A stretch of DNA of 64,000 nt, taken from the NCBI GenBank assembly GCA_023374025.1, contig SIJG01000181.1, positions 124,001 through 188,000 of the forward strand. The letters run 5' to 3'. The DNA is from Heterodera schachtii. Lineage: Eukaryota > Nematoda > Chromadorea > Rhabditida > Heteroderidae. The notes beneath the pieces are model-generated. The model searched no databases, was not told the DNA's origin, and was given only the letters and a program-made list of their open reading frames with translations. Below, one piece after another: positions 24,780 through 35,973 of this stretch; the first letter of the stretch is position 1, and every line of letters begins with the position of its first letter. A program made the position numbers and the translations under genes.

Positions 24780-25325
24780 CAATAAATTCATAACTTGGTC
24801 CATTTTCAACCAAATTAATAATTCTTGTTATCAATCAATAGCTTTAAGTGTTGTCCATCAGAATATTAATTTAGAAAATTTTTATATGAAATTTAAAAAA
24901 GTTTATGGTCCAAAATTTTCAATAAATTCTGAGTCAAATTATTTTATCAGAACTTTTTTAAAACTCCATGAAGTTTTTTTAAATTTGAATCATAAATAGA
25001 GAATTCTTAGGACTATCGAATATATAAATTCATTTGACTTAATTGCATTTTAATGACTTGAAAAATTTAAATGTTTGTAATTACGTTTAAATGACCATGG
25101 AAAAAACATAGCCTGTTCAATGCTTTATAACTTTTTTCAGAAGCAGTTAGATTAAATTTTCTTTTTAGAATTTGAAATACTCTATTTAGTCTGTTTATCT
25201 TAAAATTTCAAAAAATTTCATTGAGTTTTAAAAAAGTCCTGGACAAAAAATTCCGACTTAATATTTTGTTGAATTTAATAAATATTAATTTGATTGAAGT
25301 TGAACCAAGTTATGAATTTAAATGT
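24780..25325. mobile_element. Foldback-like element with CATAACTTGG ends
   Basis: ATTCATAACTTGGTCCATTTTCAACCAAATTAATAA at the left (given here only as landmarks at 24787-24822) mirrors AATTTGATTGAAGTTGAACC...AGTTATGAATTT at 25290-25322. The left arm contains a variant of the CATAACTT...TCTTG motif seen in the 4.8 and 7.7 kb elements. Non-coding. Confidence 0.5.
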
Positions 25326-26065
25326 CTTCTACATATTCATCAATGTTTTCAAATATTTTGTTTTTTTTTTGAAAAATCAAATTTCATGATAAATTAATAA
25401 AATAGAATTTTTAATATTATATTTTAAATTAGAAAGTGATTTCAAACAAACAAAAAAAAAACCATTTATTTGCACAATAATTATTTGCAAAAATTTACTA
25501 AAATATAATGGTTATGCATGGCAATTTTCTATATATTTTTTAATCTTCATTTATTTTGAATCTTATTATAAAGATGAATTAGATAATTATGATAATATGT
25601 ATAGCCATTATTTTTCACGATAACAAAATTTATTTTTTGAACCATTTGTTTTACTTGTTTATAATTAATTTTTGCGTTTCCTCTTTTTTATTAAGATTAA
25701 TTTTATATGTTTACTTTATTATACTCAGCAGAATTTAAATGTTTTTCCTTAAAATTTTTTGTATTATTTTTCGTTTCTGTGACTGAAAGATAAATGTATT
25801 AATTGTAGTTTAAAAGGAATTATTAACTGTCCTGTTATCATAGTATTTTCAATAATTAAAGATGTCTTTTTTATTTAGTAGACGAACATTCGCAATTTTA
25901 GTTAATTGGCTGTAATAGTTTCTTGTCTTGCATTCTTTTACATACTAATTTTTTAAAAATAAAATTAAAACTATCTCTATTCCTGTAAAATAGACCAGAA
26001 AATTAAAGTCGAATTATTAATTAATCAAAGAAAAAATGGAAAATATGTAAAACAAAAACCCAAAA
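25326..26065. other. AT-rich DNA, no gene seen
   Basis: No feature supported. Confidence 0.55.
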
Positions 26066-26161
26066 ATGAGTGACGAGGAAATTACTGAAATGATAAATAA
26101 GACGACATTGAATATTTGTAGATGGAATGCCAACTTTGGAGAAGAAAATTTTCAATTTTAG
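26066..26161 (+). pseudogene. Helix-turn-helix peptide fragment, copy 1
   Basis: Frame from ATG 26066 to TAG 26161 reads MSDEEITEMINKTTLNICRW then NANFGEE. It aligns with the 30698-30853 peptide (ISDRKIAKMINTSAKNIWSW ... NFGEE). The pattern D-x-x-I-(A/T)-x-M-I-N-x-(S/T)-x-x-x-I-x-x-W looks like the recognition helix of a transposase or regulator HTH. Homology continues past the stop (GGCAATTGGATTTTTATG, then GAAGAATTGTTCAAA), so both copies are decayed members of a repeat. Family not identified. Confidence 0.35.
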
Positions 26162-26600
26162 AAGGCAATTGGATTTTTATGAAAATATTGCCAGCAAATT
26201 TTCCAGAAAATTTCATTTAATTTTGAAGAATTGTTCAAAGAACAGTAGAAGAAAGGATTTGGAGAACTTTTACACTAAAATGTTTATTTTAAATAATTTA
26301 TTATGCTAAATATTGGTTTAATTTTTTGGTTTAACAAATTGTTTTTTAACTCATTTTAAAAACTCGAATAGACACTATATTTATTATTTTTTTAATTTAC
26401 AATTTTATAGGGCGACTATTTTAAACATCGCCGGAACCTCATTAACCATTTTTTTGGAGAAAATGTTTCGTTCTAATACGTTCCCATTGCACGTTAACCG
26501 AAAAGTGCCACCCATGCAAAATGCAATAAAAACGAAAAATACAGCCCTAAGAATCGATCCCAAAAATTTCAGAAAATTTGGCTTATTTTTTTACATTTTG
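26162..26600. repeat. Tail of HTH repeat and GTACGAAAAATAC-type element debris
   Basis: 26162-26260 continues the homology to 30854-30880 and 31385-31430. At 26520-26570, AATGCAATAAAAACGAAAAATAC followed by CCCTAAGAATCGATCCC matches 30208-30250, a piece of the TTTTTAGAGCCTA element. Confidence 0.45.
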
Positions 26601-29474
26601 AAATAAATATTTTCTTATTTAAAAATTTTTAATTCAACTTTATTAATTTTGTTATTAAGTTAAAAAACCGATTAAATTAGCTGTTTATTAATTAAAATTT
26701 TGAATTTTTAAAATTATTACAATAATAATTTTGCTCTATTATTGAAATTATTAAATGAACTTTTTGTTATGTTATATTTTCTTTATTGAGATCTTTTATT
26801 AGGTTTATTATCTTATTTTTATAAAAGTAATCCAATTTTTATTGTTTATATGAGGTTTAGGCTTTTCCTTTCTTGGTGTATTTTCAAGTGGCATCTCTCG
26901 TTACCGAATTGTTTCCCTGATGCTGAAGGAATGATGTAGACGAAAAGTTTTTTTTAAAAATTTTACTTTAATTTAAAATTTCATTAGACAATCGGTTGTT
27001 GTGGTGATATTTTTGAATTTTACCATTTTTTATATTTTATTTTCTTAATATATTTTAATTTTTTGAATTTTTGCTTTATGTTGTCTTTAGATGATTATTA
27101 GGAGTCTATGGTTATAATGTAATATTAGTAATTAACTTTTAAATTTAGGAGGGTGGGAATTATTTTCACTTCAGATAAAAGAATAAATTATAGGCTAATT
27201 TATTTGGGAGTAATTTAATGAAAAAATATTTCTAACTTATAAGAAATTAAGAATTTATAATTAAACTAATTTTTATGAAATGTAAAATTATCTTTTAATT
27301 TTTGCTAATATTTTCCGGTCGACCAATTATTAATTGGATTTGATTTTTTGTGTTTCGGGGATATTGTCTTTAATTATTCGAATTGAATAAAAATATTATA
27401 TTTGATTTGAGTTAATTTTAGTGTTTAAACATTGTTCAACGATTTAGTTTGTGAATGTAAATCTCTAAAATGGATTGTTCATTTTGTCGAATTGGCTTTG
27501 GAAAAAATAATCATTTTCTAAAGCATGAATAGATTAAGCTTTAAATTTTTTTGTTAAATTTTCATTATTTATTTCTTTTTAAATTCAATGTAATCTCAAA
27601 ACTCCACCAAATATTTTTAATGCATTAATATATTCTCTGTATGATAAATCTGGTTAATGAAATCAGAATGTCAAATACTTTTATTTTACACTTTATTTAA
27701 TATGTAAAAGAAATTTGCAAAATAAATTTATTCTCCTCTTTGTTAAACACCTTTTTATGAGCTTTTTTATTTGTGATACGTTATTATTATTTTTTGATTT
27801 TATATATTAACCATTTAAAAAATTTTGAGAGTTTGGGTTTTTATGCTTGTTTATGGTATTTTGATTTATTTCTTCATACTTATTTTTATTAAATTTTTGA
27901 TCTTTAAACTTTTTAAAGGTTTTTAATTTTCGAATGGTTCAAATAAAAGGTGAAGCATCGATCTAAGGTTGTAATTTATTAAGTGGCTGCTAATTATTGT
28001 TTTAAAATATTTGATTTTTGGCAATTTTTTATCCATCAAGTTTTATATAAAAAAGTATTTCAGCATATTATTGACAAGTTAAGTTTAACGAAAACAATAA
28101 TTTTTTAAATATAATCATTGCATTAACTCCAGAAATTTTATTAGTAATATATTTGTTAAGATATTCATTTTTCTTTAATATAAGAAATAAAATTCTTGTT
28201 TTCTTTGATATTAAATTTTAAATATTTCTATATGCTATTATTTATTTAAACCCTATTCATATATATATATATTTTTTGCTTGGGTTTTTTTTTCTGTATT
28301 ATTTTTTATGATGTCTTCGATTTTTATAATTCTACCTTGTAGTCTCAACCCTCATCACGCTTCCATATGCTTGAAGAGCAAGAATTGTGTTAAATTTACA
28401 TTTATTTTTATAAATTATTTTATTTTTAAGTTAAGTTTTGAATCGGAGGAAGTCGTAGCCTGATTATGAAATTAATTTTTATTTTGATAATGCTTATTTA
28501 GGAAATGAAATAAATTATTTTTAACTGCTTTTTATTGCAATAATTTGGCAACGTAAATTGCCAAATTTTAATTTACTCTGGCAATTTAGTAATTTGAGCT
28601 GATATTATATAGAAAACAAAAGACTTTATTGATGTGGTTTTTGCCTTTTGTCTTTTTAAATAATTTTAATACGCTAACTTTTTATTTTTAATTTTCATAA
28701 TTGAAACTCATCTATTTAAAAAAAATATTTTTTTAATATTTAGTATTTGTATATTTTTAAGAATATTTTATTGCTAAATTATTTTTATAACCAGTCGAAT
28801 ATTTAAAAATCTCTTTAAATTTATAGAATTGTCAATTTTATTTCAATTAGTTATTATATTAATTAAATGAAAATTATTCTTTTTCCATATATTTTAAATT
28901 AAAAATTATTCTTTTTCCATATATTTTAAATTCATTTATATATTTTGAGTCATCATGCGAGATGAATGGAGAATTTTTCGGTGGTGTCTTCGTAGCAGAC
29001 AATTTTCTTTGATTGAATAAGATTTATTAAAATTATCTAAGTTTTATTTGTTATTTATTTTGTTTTATAGTTTTTATTTTTCTATTAATCGTTTTTTCAT
29101 TAATTGAAATAATTGGTGGTGCACCTAATTTTGATATTTGACATACTTATGCAACTAATTATTTGAAATAACCATCGTATGCAATTTTAATTCATTTAAT
29201 TTAAAAATTCTTTTATATTTTGAATTTTGATATTTTTTCTACAAGAATTACAAAAGTTTCGTTGATTTTTAATTTTAATTTAAGCTTTTTCTCATACAAA
29301 TTTTTGTTTTTAAACTTTATTTATTGGAAAATCAGCACCACGGATAACTCTCAAATACTAATTTTTAGCTCAAAATAACAAAATAAATTAGGAACATCAA
29401 ATTGCATTATTGCCTAATGTACAATAGAACCAAAAATATTGGTGAAAAATTGATGTGAGAAGTACATAAAATAG
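26601..29474. other. 2.9-kb AT-rich desert
   Basis: No gene seen. A (TA)7-like run lies near 28258. AACCAGTC(T/G)AA(C/T)ATTTAAAAATCT with its neighbour GAATTGTCAATTTTATT occurs both at 28790 and at 17380, indicating an old dispersed repeat. Confidence 0.5.
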
Positions 29475-29674
29475 GAAATGAAGTGGAGAAAAAGGGAGGG
29501 TGGAGGAGACTCATCGGACGGATGGGTGGGCAATGCCAATGGTGTTCTGTTGAGGGTAATGATGCCAATGATTCGATGGGAGCGCGTCGTTTTGTGCCGA
29601 TTTGCTAACAAAGAATTCAGTTAGAGAGCGATAGAAGAGATTCAGAAGGACCGACGAGCAAAGATACAAAGATA
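29475..29674. other. Less AT-rich patch, possible exon or promoter remnant
   Basis: Composition is balanced here compared with its surroundings. Minus-strand frames read for 30-35 codons without stops but have no recognisable motif, and no splice pair brackets them convincingly. Confidence 0.25.
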
Positions 29675-29760
29675 ATGAGATGAGGAGAGAGGGAAAGGGG
29701 GAGAAACATAGAGAGAGAGAGAAAGAGAGAAAGAAAGCGAGAGAGAGAGAGAGATAAAGA
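29675..29760. repeat. GA/AG microsatellite (purine tract)
   Basis: About 85 bp of GAGAGA, GAAAGAGAG and GGGGGAG on the plus strand. The serine/leucine-rich minus-strand frame across it is the translation of the tract and is not a gene. Confidence 0.85.
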
Positions 29761-30111
29761 ATAAAAAAAATCAAATTAGAGTAAAAAATGATATTTTTAA
29801 ATTTTATGTACAAATTAAATCAAAAAGGCGATAAATATTTTTTAATTATGAATTAATTTTGCCTTTATTTAAATCGTTCAAATTTTTGTCCAAATATCAG
29901 GCCCAGATCCAATTTTGAAATCAGAGTCAAATCCAGGCATTGCCCTAACATTAAATAATTTTTAACTTTACTTCTGGCAAACAATCAAACTCAGCTGTTG
30001 TTACATCAAAATTTCCGAATGATCTGTTTTGAATGGCATACGATTGGAACGGGCGTTATTTGCACGTAGGCAACAAAAATACGTATTTCATTGTTAAGAT
30101 GCTTTTCGAGT

Positions 30112-30586
30112 TATTAGAGCCTATTTTCTATGCTTTTATTTTTAGAGCCTAAAAAAATTTTGAAAGAACCTATTTTTGCCTATTTTAGGGTTTTTGAAAA
30201 AATCCTTAACAAAAATGCAATAAAAACGAAAAATACACCCCTAAGAATCGATTTTTTGGGAATTTTAAAAATAGCCCTAAGAATCGACCCAAAAATTTTT
30301 TCAAAAATACACCCATAAGAAATGAAAAATTTTTCAAAAATCATCTCCAAAATTATTTTTTTATTTTCTTGACAAGAATTTGTGATTTAAAATTTATTTA
30401 TCTCAATACTGATTTGGCCTAATTTTTTTTTATTTTTTTTGAATACATTTTGTCATTTTACACCCCCTAAAATGCGGTTTTTTAGTTCCTTTTTTCCATT
30501 TTTTAGTGCCTATTTCGGGGGTTTTTTAGAGCCTAAAGCCTACCTATTTTGGCAATTTTTAGAGCCTAAAAATCGTATCCCTAGGA
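30112..30586. mobile_element. TTTTTAGAGCCTA-word MITE
   Basis: TTAGAGCCTA / TAGAGCCTAAA words flank an A-rich body (30112-30160 and 30520-30575). The right end, read on minus, begins TAGGGATACGATTTTTAGG (YARNG). The frames at 30130 and 30439 are translations of these repeats. Confidence 0.5.
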
Positions 30587-30697
30587 ATAAAACAAAACAA
30601 AATATTCAAGAAAAGAATGGCATCAAAATTATGCCGAACTTTGCATGAAAATCGGAGTTAGTCAATTCACAGTTGAATTAGCAAGGAAAGAATAACG

Positions 30698-30853
30698 ATG
30701 AAAGAAAATTGGAAAAATGAAAATTTATTGGCAAACAAAAAGAGAATATCCAAAATTAGTGATCGAAAAATTGCCAAAATGATAAACACTTCGGCGAAGA
30801 ACATTTGGAGCTGGAAAACCACAAACTTTGGAGAAGAAAAAGTCCAATTTTAG
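30698..30853 (+). pseudogene. Helix-turn-helix peptide fragment, copy 2
   Basis: 51-codon frame: a lysine-rich start, then ISKISDRKIAKMINTSAKN, IWSW and NFGEE. Paralogous to 26066-26161 including the in-frame stop position (CAATTTTAG). Relative to copy 1, the homologous tail is separated by about 490 bp of unrelated DNA (30880-31375), so an insertion has split this copy. The HTH-like pattern suggests a DNA-binding N-terminus, for instance of a transposase. No family named. Confidence 0.35.
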
Positions 30854-30879
30854 AAGGCAATTGGATTTTTATGATTCGC

Positions 30880-31896
30880 ATATCCTGAAGCTTCTGCTGG
30901 TCTCTTTTAGGACATTATTTGCCATTCAATTTTCTCTAAATATAAACGCTTATTTACTTAACTTCTTGCTTTATCGTGTCCTTAATTTTTTTAATTATTG
31001 TTTAATTCTTATTATTTTGATAATATTAGTCCTCCATAATTTTTCTAAAAGCGAACAAAATTGCATTTCCTAAAATCAAAAATATGGGACCAAAATTCAG
31101 GATCAAAAACCATCATTCGATTTATTCTGGTCGTGAAAAATTCAAAATTAAAGTCTCCTAAAACTTTTGATCATTTTTTTACTCAATATTTTCAAAATAT
31201 TTAAAGTCGAAAATATTAAAAAAAACTACGATAAGCATTAAATTTTTATCAAATTTAGAGTAAGAATTGCGCTTTTCTCACCAAAAATCATCATGCGATA
31301 ATAAATAATTAAATTAATAATGAGGAGCATGCTTCTATGATTGTTCTAATTTGTTCCATTGAATTTTTTGACAATTTCTGGTCTCAAATTTGAAGAAGAA
31401 TTGTTCAAATAACTGAAGAAGAAACTGATTTGGATTTTTCAGTTTTAAAATTGAATATTTATTTAAATATTAATATTTTTTGCTTACAATCAGTTTTGTT
31501 AATTTAATAAAATTAATCTGCTTATTGTTAGGATGAAACACATTCATTGGTAACAGATCTGGTGGTTATTTTCCATTGAAATAAATAATTAAATTTTCGA
31601 AAATTGTTCTGTGAACGGTCCCTTTTGTGACCCCCTCCCGAAAAATTTTTGTACATTTTTTTCTTGGGTAATTTTAGGCACTAAAAACGGGATCGACTCA
31701 TTTCCATGCTGCCGTTTCCATACAAAAGTATAAAATTAATAGACAGTGAAATTAAAGCATCAAAGTAATTTTTTTTTTACTGCTTTTTAGACTAGCTCTG
31801 ATTGGTATGATTTTGTTAGGCACAGTTTCTCTCAAATGCAACGGGATCCAAAAAATTGAAAATTACAATTCTTTGCTCGTGTTGGTGGACAGCTGC
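30880..31896. other. Insertion in HTH repeat and AT-rich spacer
   Basis: 30880-31375 interrupts the HTH repeat; no ends are resolved. 31375-31440 resumes the homology (TTTGAAGAAGAATTGTTCAAA). 31560-31896 shows no supported feature. Confidence 0.4.
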
Positions 31897-32847
31897 TCAT
31901 GATTCGACATGAAAAAAAACATGCAATTTGTCAGCACTCAAACGCAAAAAATAATTCTAAATGAGAAAAAAAATTGATTAATTAAAATTAATACACTTTC
32001 AAATGGCCGAGTCCGAATTGTTCGATCAGAAGGAAACGGTCGATCAGCGGAATTCCCACGCAATTGATCAAATGCGTCTCGCAGCGCCTCTTCAGCTTTA
32101 GCAATCATTAACCATCCACTTTAATATACAGTGTGTCCAATAATCATAATGGCACCCAAAATTTTTAAAGTTTTCCATGATCCATCCTACATATTCGGTC
32201 CAATACATTCGGTTTTCATATACATCGTTATGCAAAAATTGAACCGAATATGTAGGATGGATCATAAAAACATTGAAAATTTTGGGTGCCAGCTTGTTAA
32301 AATCTTTCGAATAATACCAAGATTGTTGTATTTGGTCAATAATGAAAAAAGTTTTGATGCTTTAAACTTGGCTCAGACTAAACCGGCCAGACTAAACTGT
32401 CCCAGTCCGCCATTTAACAGTTTTATGAAAACTGCCATAAAATAATAAATTACTAAAATATCATTAATTAAATAATTAATTTTTTTTTACGATTGGGAGA
32501 AGTCGGAGTCTGAACACTGCTGGTCGGGATGGCCTCCAAAAATTCAATGAACTGCTCCATGTCGACGCCCAATTCGTCCAAAGTGATCGACCGCTGCTGT
32601 TCTTCGCGCATTTCCGTGCTGAGCATCAGATGGATCACTGGCGATTGGGCCATAAGCCGAGCAGCAGACACAGTGATCTGTCGTGGATAAATGCCAAATT
32701 TTGATGCTTTCATTTTTTAATGATGAGAAATGCAAATTGGGTCACTTCGCTGAACTTTTTTTGATCGGCCTCCAAAATTAAATGTTCAACCATAATATCA
32801 CTGAATACTTTTTCGTCAACAACGATAAAATCGTCAAAAATTTCCAT
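31897..32847 (-). pseudogene. BTB-domain gene interrupted by a transposon
   Basis: Exons, in transcription order: 32847-32746 (MEIFDDFIVVDEKVFSDIM...KKFSE), intron 32745-32678 (GTGACC...CGACAG), 32677-32468 (ITVSAARLMAQSPV, STEMREEQQRSITLDELG), 32095-31997 (LKRRCETHLINC, IPLIDRFLLIEQFGLGHLK), intron 31996-31957 (40 nt, ...CATTTAG), 31956-31897 (NYFLRLSADKLHVFF, then stop). The 'FSDI', 'AARLMAQSPV', 'EM.E....I.L' pattern is the BTB/POZ fold. The CETHL...LI.F.L.HL and LSADKL parts match the region after BTB in nematode BTB proteins. In such proteins the domain recruits partners and often cullin-3 ligases. A MITE and unrelated DNA (about 32100-32450) separate the N- and C-terminal halves, and exon 2 runs into a stop at 32468, so the gene is probably dead. 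TTTTCAG (rc of 32854-32860) just before the start fits a splice or trans-splice acceptor. Confidence 0.65.
32150..32291. mobile_element. 142-bp hairpin MITE inside the BTB gene
   Basis: TGGCACCCAAAATTTT at the left and AAAATTTTGGGTGCCA at the right. The arms pair for about 48 bp each, through TGATCCATCCTACATATTCGGT. It lies between the BTB exons. Immediately left is TACAGTGTGTCC, which resembles a mariner-type end, but no matching right end was found. The frame through this block is not a gene. Confidence 0.75.
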
Positions 32848-32875
32848 TGCTTATCTGAAAATTATGATTAATAAG

Positions 32876-33579
32876 CAGGGACCGGATTTATAATGGGTTT
32901 TTTATTGAATAAAATTTACATTAGAATTATCATAATTTAAATATTTTATCCATATTTTGATTTTTTTGTCCATATTTCTTCCATAATTTGGGTTTTTGTC
33001 CATATACATAATCACGCGAATTATGCCCACATTTTGTTTACATTTTTTGGAATTTTATTTTTAAAATGTCTTTTTATTCTATTTTATGCTTAATCACTAC
33101 GGCTTTTAATTATATGCACATAAATTTCACTCAAATTAAAAATGCTGATTATCCTGTTCTTTTCTTAGTTGTCAGAATGACTTGAAATTTAGCAGGAAAA
33201 TAACTTGGTATAAGGGCTTTCTGCCTGCAAAATTTTAAATGATTTCTTTTATTAGAAACTTTTTTACAAAAACCAATATGTTTTTAAAACTTGAAAATTT
33301 CACGGAATATTTTTCCGTGAAATTTTCAAGTTTTAAAAATATGCTGATTTTTTAGTGGTTTTTGTGGGTTTATTTTCCTCTGCTAAAGCTCAATTCCCTC
33401 TCTTAGTGATGGATGTGAACATCTAATTTCAAGACTTTTGTTAAATCTTCCCGGAAACAATATGACGCCGCCTGCCCCTTTTTTGTGATTTTCGTGTCTT
33501 TCATGACTATTTTTCAATTTTTTGTTGCCTATTATTGTGCCTTTTTCGTGATTTTTGGTGCCTTTTTAGTCGGTCTCTA
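32876..33579. mobile_element. 704-bp hAT-like MITE (CAGGGACCGG / TAGAGACCG ends)
   Basis: The left end CAGGGACCGG and the right end read on minus TAGAGACCGAC both fit YARNG. Sub-terminal words differ: GTCCATAT(T/A) repeats at the left and TGCCTTTTT repeats at the right. No 8-bp duplication is visible. The left end sits 29 bp upstream of the BTB start codon, so it has displaced the gene's upstream region. Confidence 0.6.
33281..33339. repeat. Perfect 27-bp stem hairpin
   Basis: 33281-33307 is the exact reverse complement of 33313-33339 (core ACTTGAAAATTTCACGGAA) with a 5-nt TATTT loop, at the centre of the 32876-33579 element. A transcript would form a perfect short hairpin, a possible small-RNA source; no other evidence of expression. 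Confidence 0.85.
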
Positions 33580-34307
33580 CTTATCAGATATCTTATTTCT
33601 TTTCTCGGTTTGCTTCAACAAATCAAATGGAGTGAAAATATAATAATTATAAATTTATAGATTTAAAGCGAACTATTTTTGCCACCATTTTAAAACTGAA
33701 TGCCATTTTTTGAGCCTTCGGAATGACAACACTAAAATTCATTTAATCTACATCACTTTTTTCTGGTTATTTTATACAATTTTTTGAATGAATTCCACAA
33801 TAATCAGCTGTTTCGTCGTGTAACGCCTGGGCGCAAAAAAGGGACGCGAAAATCCGTGACTCTGCTGGCGCCCATTTTCCTTTGGAAAGACTTAGCCAAT
33901 TTCATTGTTGGCCACGGCTGTCTGTTTTTTGTTCAGAGAATCTATTCGTGATCCTGAATTTTGTGGTTTTCTAAACATATAATTATTTTTTTAAATTACT
34001 CATCGGTGCTTATATCTAAAATTTTCTTCTTTTGAATATATTCAAAAATCCTCAAATTTTCATTTCTAAGCCAAATTCTGAAAATTATTTTAAAGGTCGG
34101 GAAATAAAAACAATTTAATAAATTCAAAACTTAAATAAAATCCATTTTTTTTCAGTAAACAAAATTAATGAATGAAAATGAATTATGGACAAATGGATGG
34201 ATAATTTTCCAACTGGTGATTATAATAAAAATCAAAAAGCAGAAGAAGGCGAGATAAAGCATGAAATTAATTAGAAGCCCAGGTTTATGGGCATTTAATT
34301 CGCGCCA
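33580..34307. other. Spacer ending in a segment duplicated at 51.05 and 58.0 kb
   Basis: 34237-34307 (GATAAAGCATGAAATTAATTAG ... GCATTTAATT, CGCGCCA) is the third copy of a segment also at 51026-51086 and about 57990-58050. A 34-codon minus frame at about 33812-33913 is stop-free but unrecognised. Confidence 0.5.
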
Positions 34308-34349
34308 TCCTATATAATAAAGATGAGTGTATGTCTGTGGCTGGGTTTG

Positions 34350-34550
34350 AATGTTGCGTTTGGCGTTTTGTTATGGTTTTGCGTTAAAAAATGATTTGAA
34401 AAATGAAATGTTTTGTTTTTGCGTTAAAAAGGCATTTGAAAATTGGAAATGTTTTTGTTTGTTTTGCGTTAAAAAAGCATTTGAAAAATGGAAATGTTTG
34501 GTTTTTAGATTTTTCAATTTGTTTTGCAATAAGCATTCTTAAAAATGTAC
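34350..34550 (+). repeat. GCGTTAAAAAGGCATTTG tandem repeat near the Helitron 5' end
   Basis: Three to four imperfect copies of TTTTGCGTTAAAAA(A/G)GCATTTGAAAA...GAAATG. The three overlapping frames translated from it (both strands) are artefacts of the repeat. Confidence 0.75.
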
Positions 34551-35224
34551 TTAATTTATTTGCTTTTTTATGTATGTTCATAGTTTATTAAGTTATTTGT
34601 TATATGAATTTGTTTTTTGTAAACGAAAAAACGTTTTTGTTTTTATCAGTATATTGTTTGAGTTTGATTTAGTGGTTGTTGTTTCTAAGTTTGTTTGTTT
34701 GTTTATTTTGTTTTTGTGTTCTTTGCGTGAAATCATTATGCTAATGCTTAGGCTTAATGTTTAATCTGTTATTAGATTTTGGTTTCTTTGTCTAATTTTT
34801 CTGATTTAGCCAAAATTGAAGTGCTTAATTAAAATAAATTTTCAATAGGTTTAAAGATTATTTTCTGCTCTGCCGGTTCGGCAACATCTCATTCCACACT
34901 AACTGCCGGTCGGCCATTCATCATAATGCTTAGCAATTTCGGAAGAAGTTAAAGTAATTGCCTTTTGTACTCAGAATTATGTGAAAAATGAGCTAAAATT
35001 CGTTTTTGTGGTTGAGACTGTGATTTAGCTTTCCCATATGTAATTGTATTTGTAAAATTTAGATAATGAGCTAAGTGTGATGGCCAAACTTTTTGTTGAA
35101 TGCCTTGGAATTACGAATTTCCTAAATGCTGATGTTATACAGTTTAGCGCAGAAAATGGACTCATGACTTATTGGAAACTTGTAAGTTCTTAATTCGAAG
35201 CTTTTAATGGAATGTTTTAATTTG

Positions 35225-35640
35225 ACTGTATTGTTTGCAAGGTTTAGAATTGTTTGAGAAAAAGTGTGGTTCGAGTTAGAAAATTACATTAGTGTGGTAT
35301 GTGGTTTGTGTTAGACAATAGTGTGGTGTGCGGTTTTGTGTTAGATAATAGTTGGTGTGTGATTTATGTCAGTCAACCACATTAGACAATAATGTGGGGT
35401 GTGTTTTGTGTTAGACAATAGTGTGGTGTACGGTTTTGTGTTAGTAAACCAAATTAATGTGGTGTGTCGTTTGTATTAGACAATAGTGTGGTGTGCGGTT
35501 TATGTCAGTCAACCACATTAGACAATAATGTGAGGTGTGTTTTGTGTTAGACAATAGTGTTGTGTGTGCTTTGTGTTAGACAATTGTGTGTTTTGTGGTT
35601 TATGTCAGTCAACCACATTAGTGTGGTGTGTGGTTTTTTA
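35225..35640 (+). repeat. GTGTTAGACAATAGTGTGGTGTG tandem array
   Basis: Roughly 8 degenerate units of TTAGACAATAGTGTGG plus TG(C/T)GGTTTGTGT, partly with an inserted CAGTCAACCACATTA block. It is part of the Helitron cargo. The repeats directly abut or differ in length with no unique spacers, so this is not CRISPR. Confidence 0.8.
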
Positions 35641-35654
35641 GACAAGAATGTGGC

Positions 35655-35972
35655 GTGTTCATGTTTTTGATAAAACATTAGTGTTTGTTCTGTGACTTTA
35701 GTGTGGCACAAAAATGTACCTCATGTTTTTGATAAAACATAAGTGTTTGTTCTGTGACTTTAGTGTGGCACAAAAATGTACCTCATTTTTTTGATAAAAC
35801 ATTAGTGTTTGTTCTGTGACTTTAGTGTGACACAATAAGGTGCGTCATGTTTTTGATAAAACATTAGTGTTTGTTCTGTGACTTTAGTGTGGCACAAAAA
35901 TGTACCTCATTTTTTTGATAAAACATTAGTGTTCGTTCTGTGACTTTAGTGTGACACAATAATGTGCATCAT
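35655..35972 (+). repeat. About 63-bp tandem array (TTTTTGATAAAACATTAGTG)
   Basis: Five units containing TCATGTTTTTGATAAAACAT, AGTGTTTGTTCTGTGACTTT and AGTGTG(G/A)CACAA, with very few differences. Part of the Helitron cargo. Confidence 0.85.
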
Positions 35973-35973
35973 G

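Noticed and set aside
29414..29813. Serine/leucine-rich 100-codon frame with apparent membrane helix
   Set aside because: Encoded by the GA microsatellite read on the minus strand.
33812..33913. 34-codon minus frame (MKLAKSFQRKMG...)
   Set aside because: Short, no homologue in the related flanks at 51 and 58 kb, and no splice evidence.
35225..35972. CRISPR-like regular repeats
   Set aside because: Units abut as ordinary tandem repeats with no unique spacers, and the host is clearly eukaryotic.
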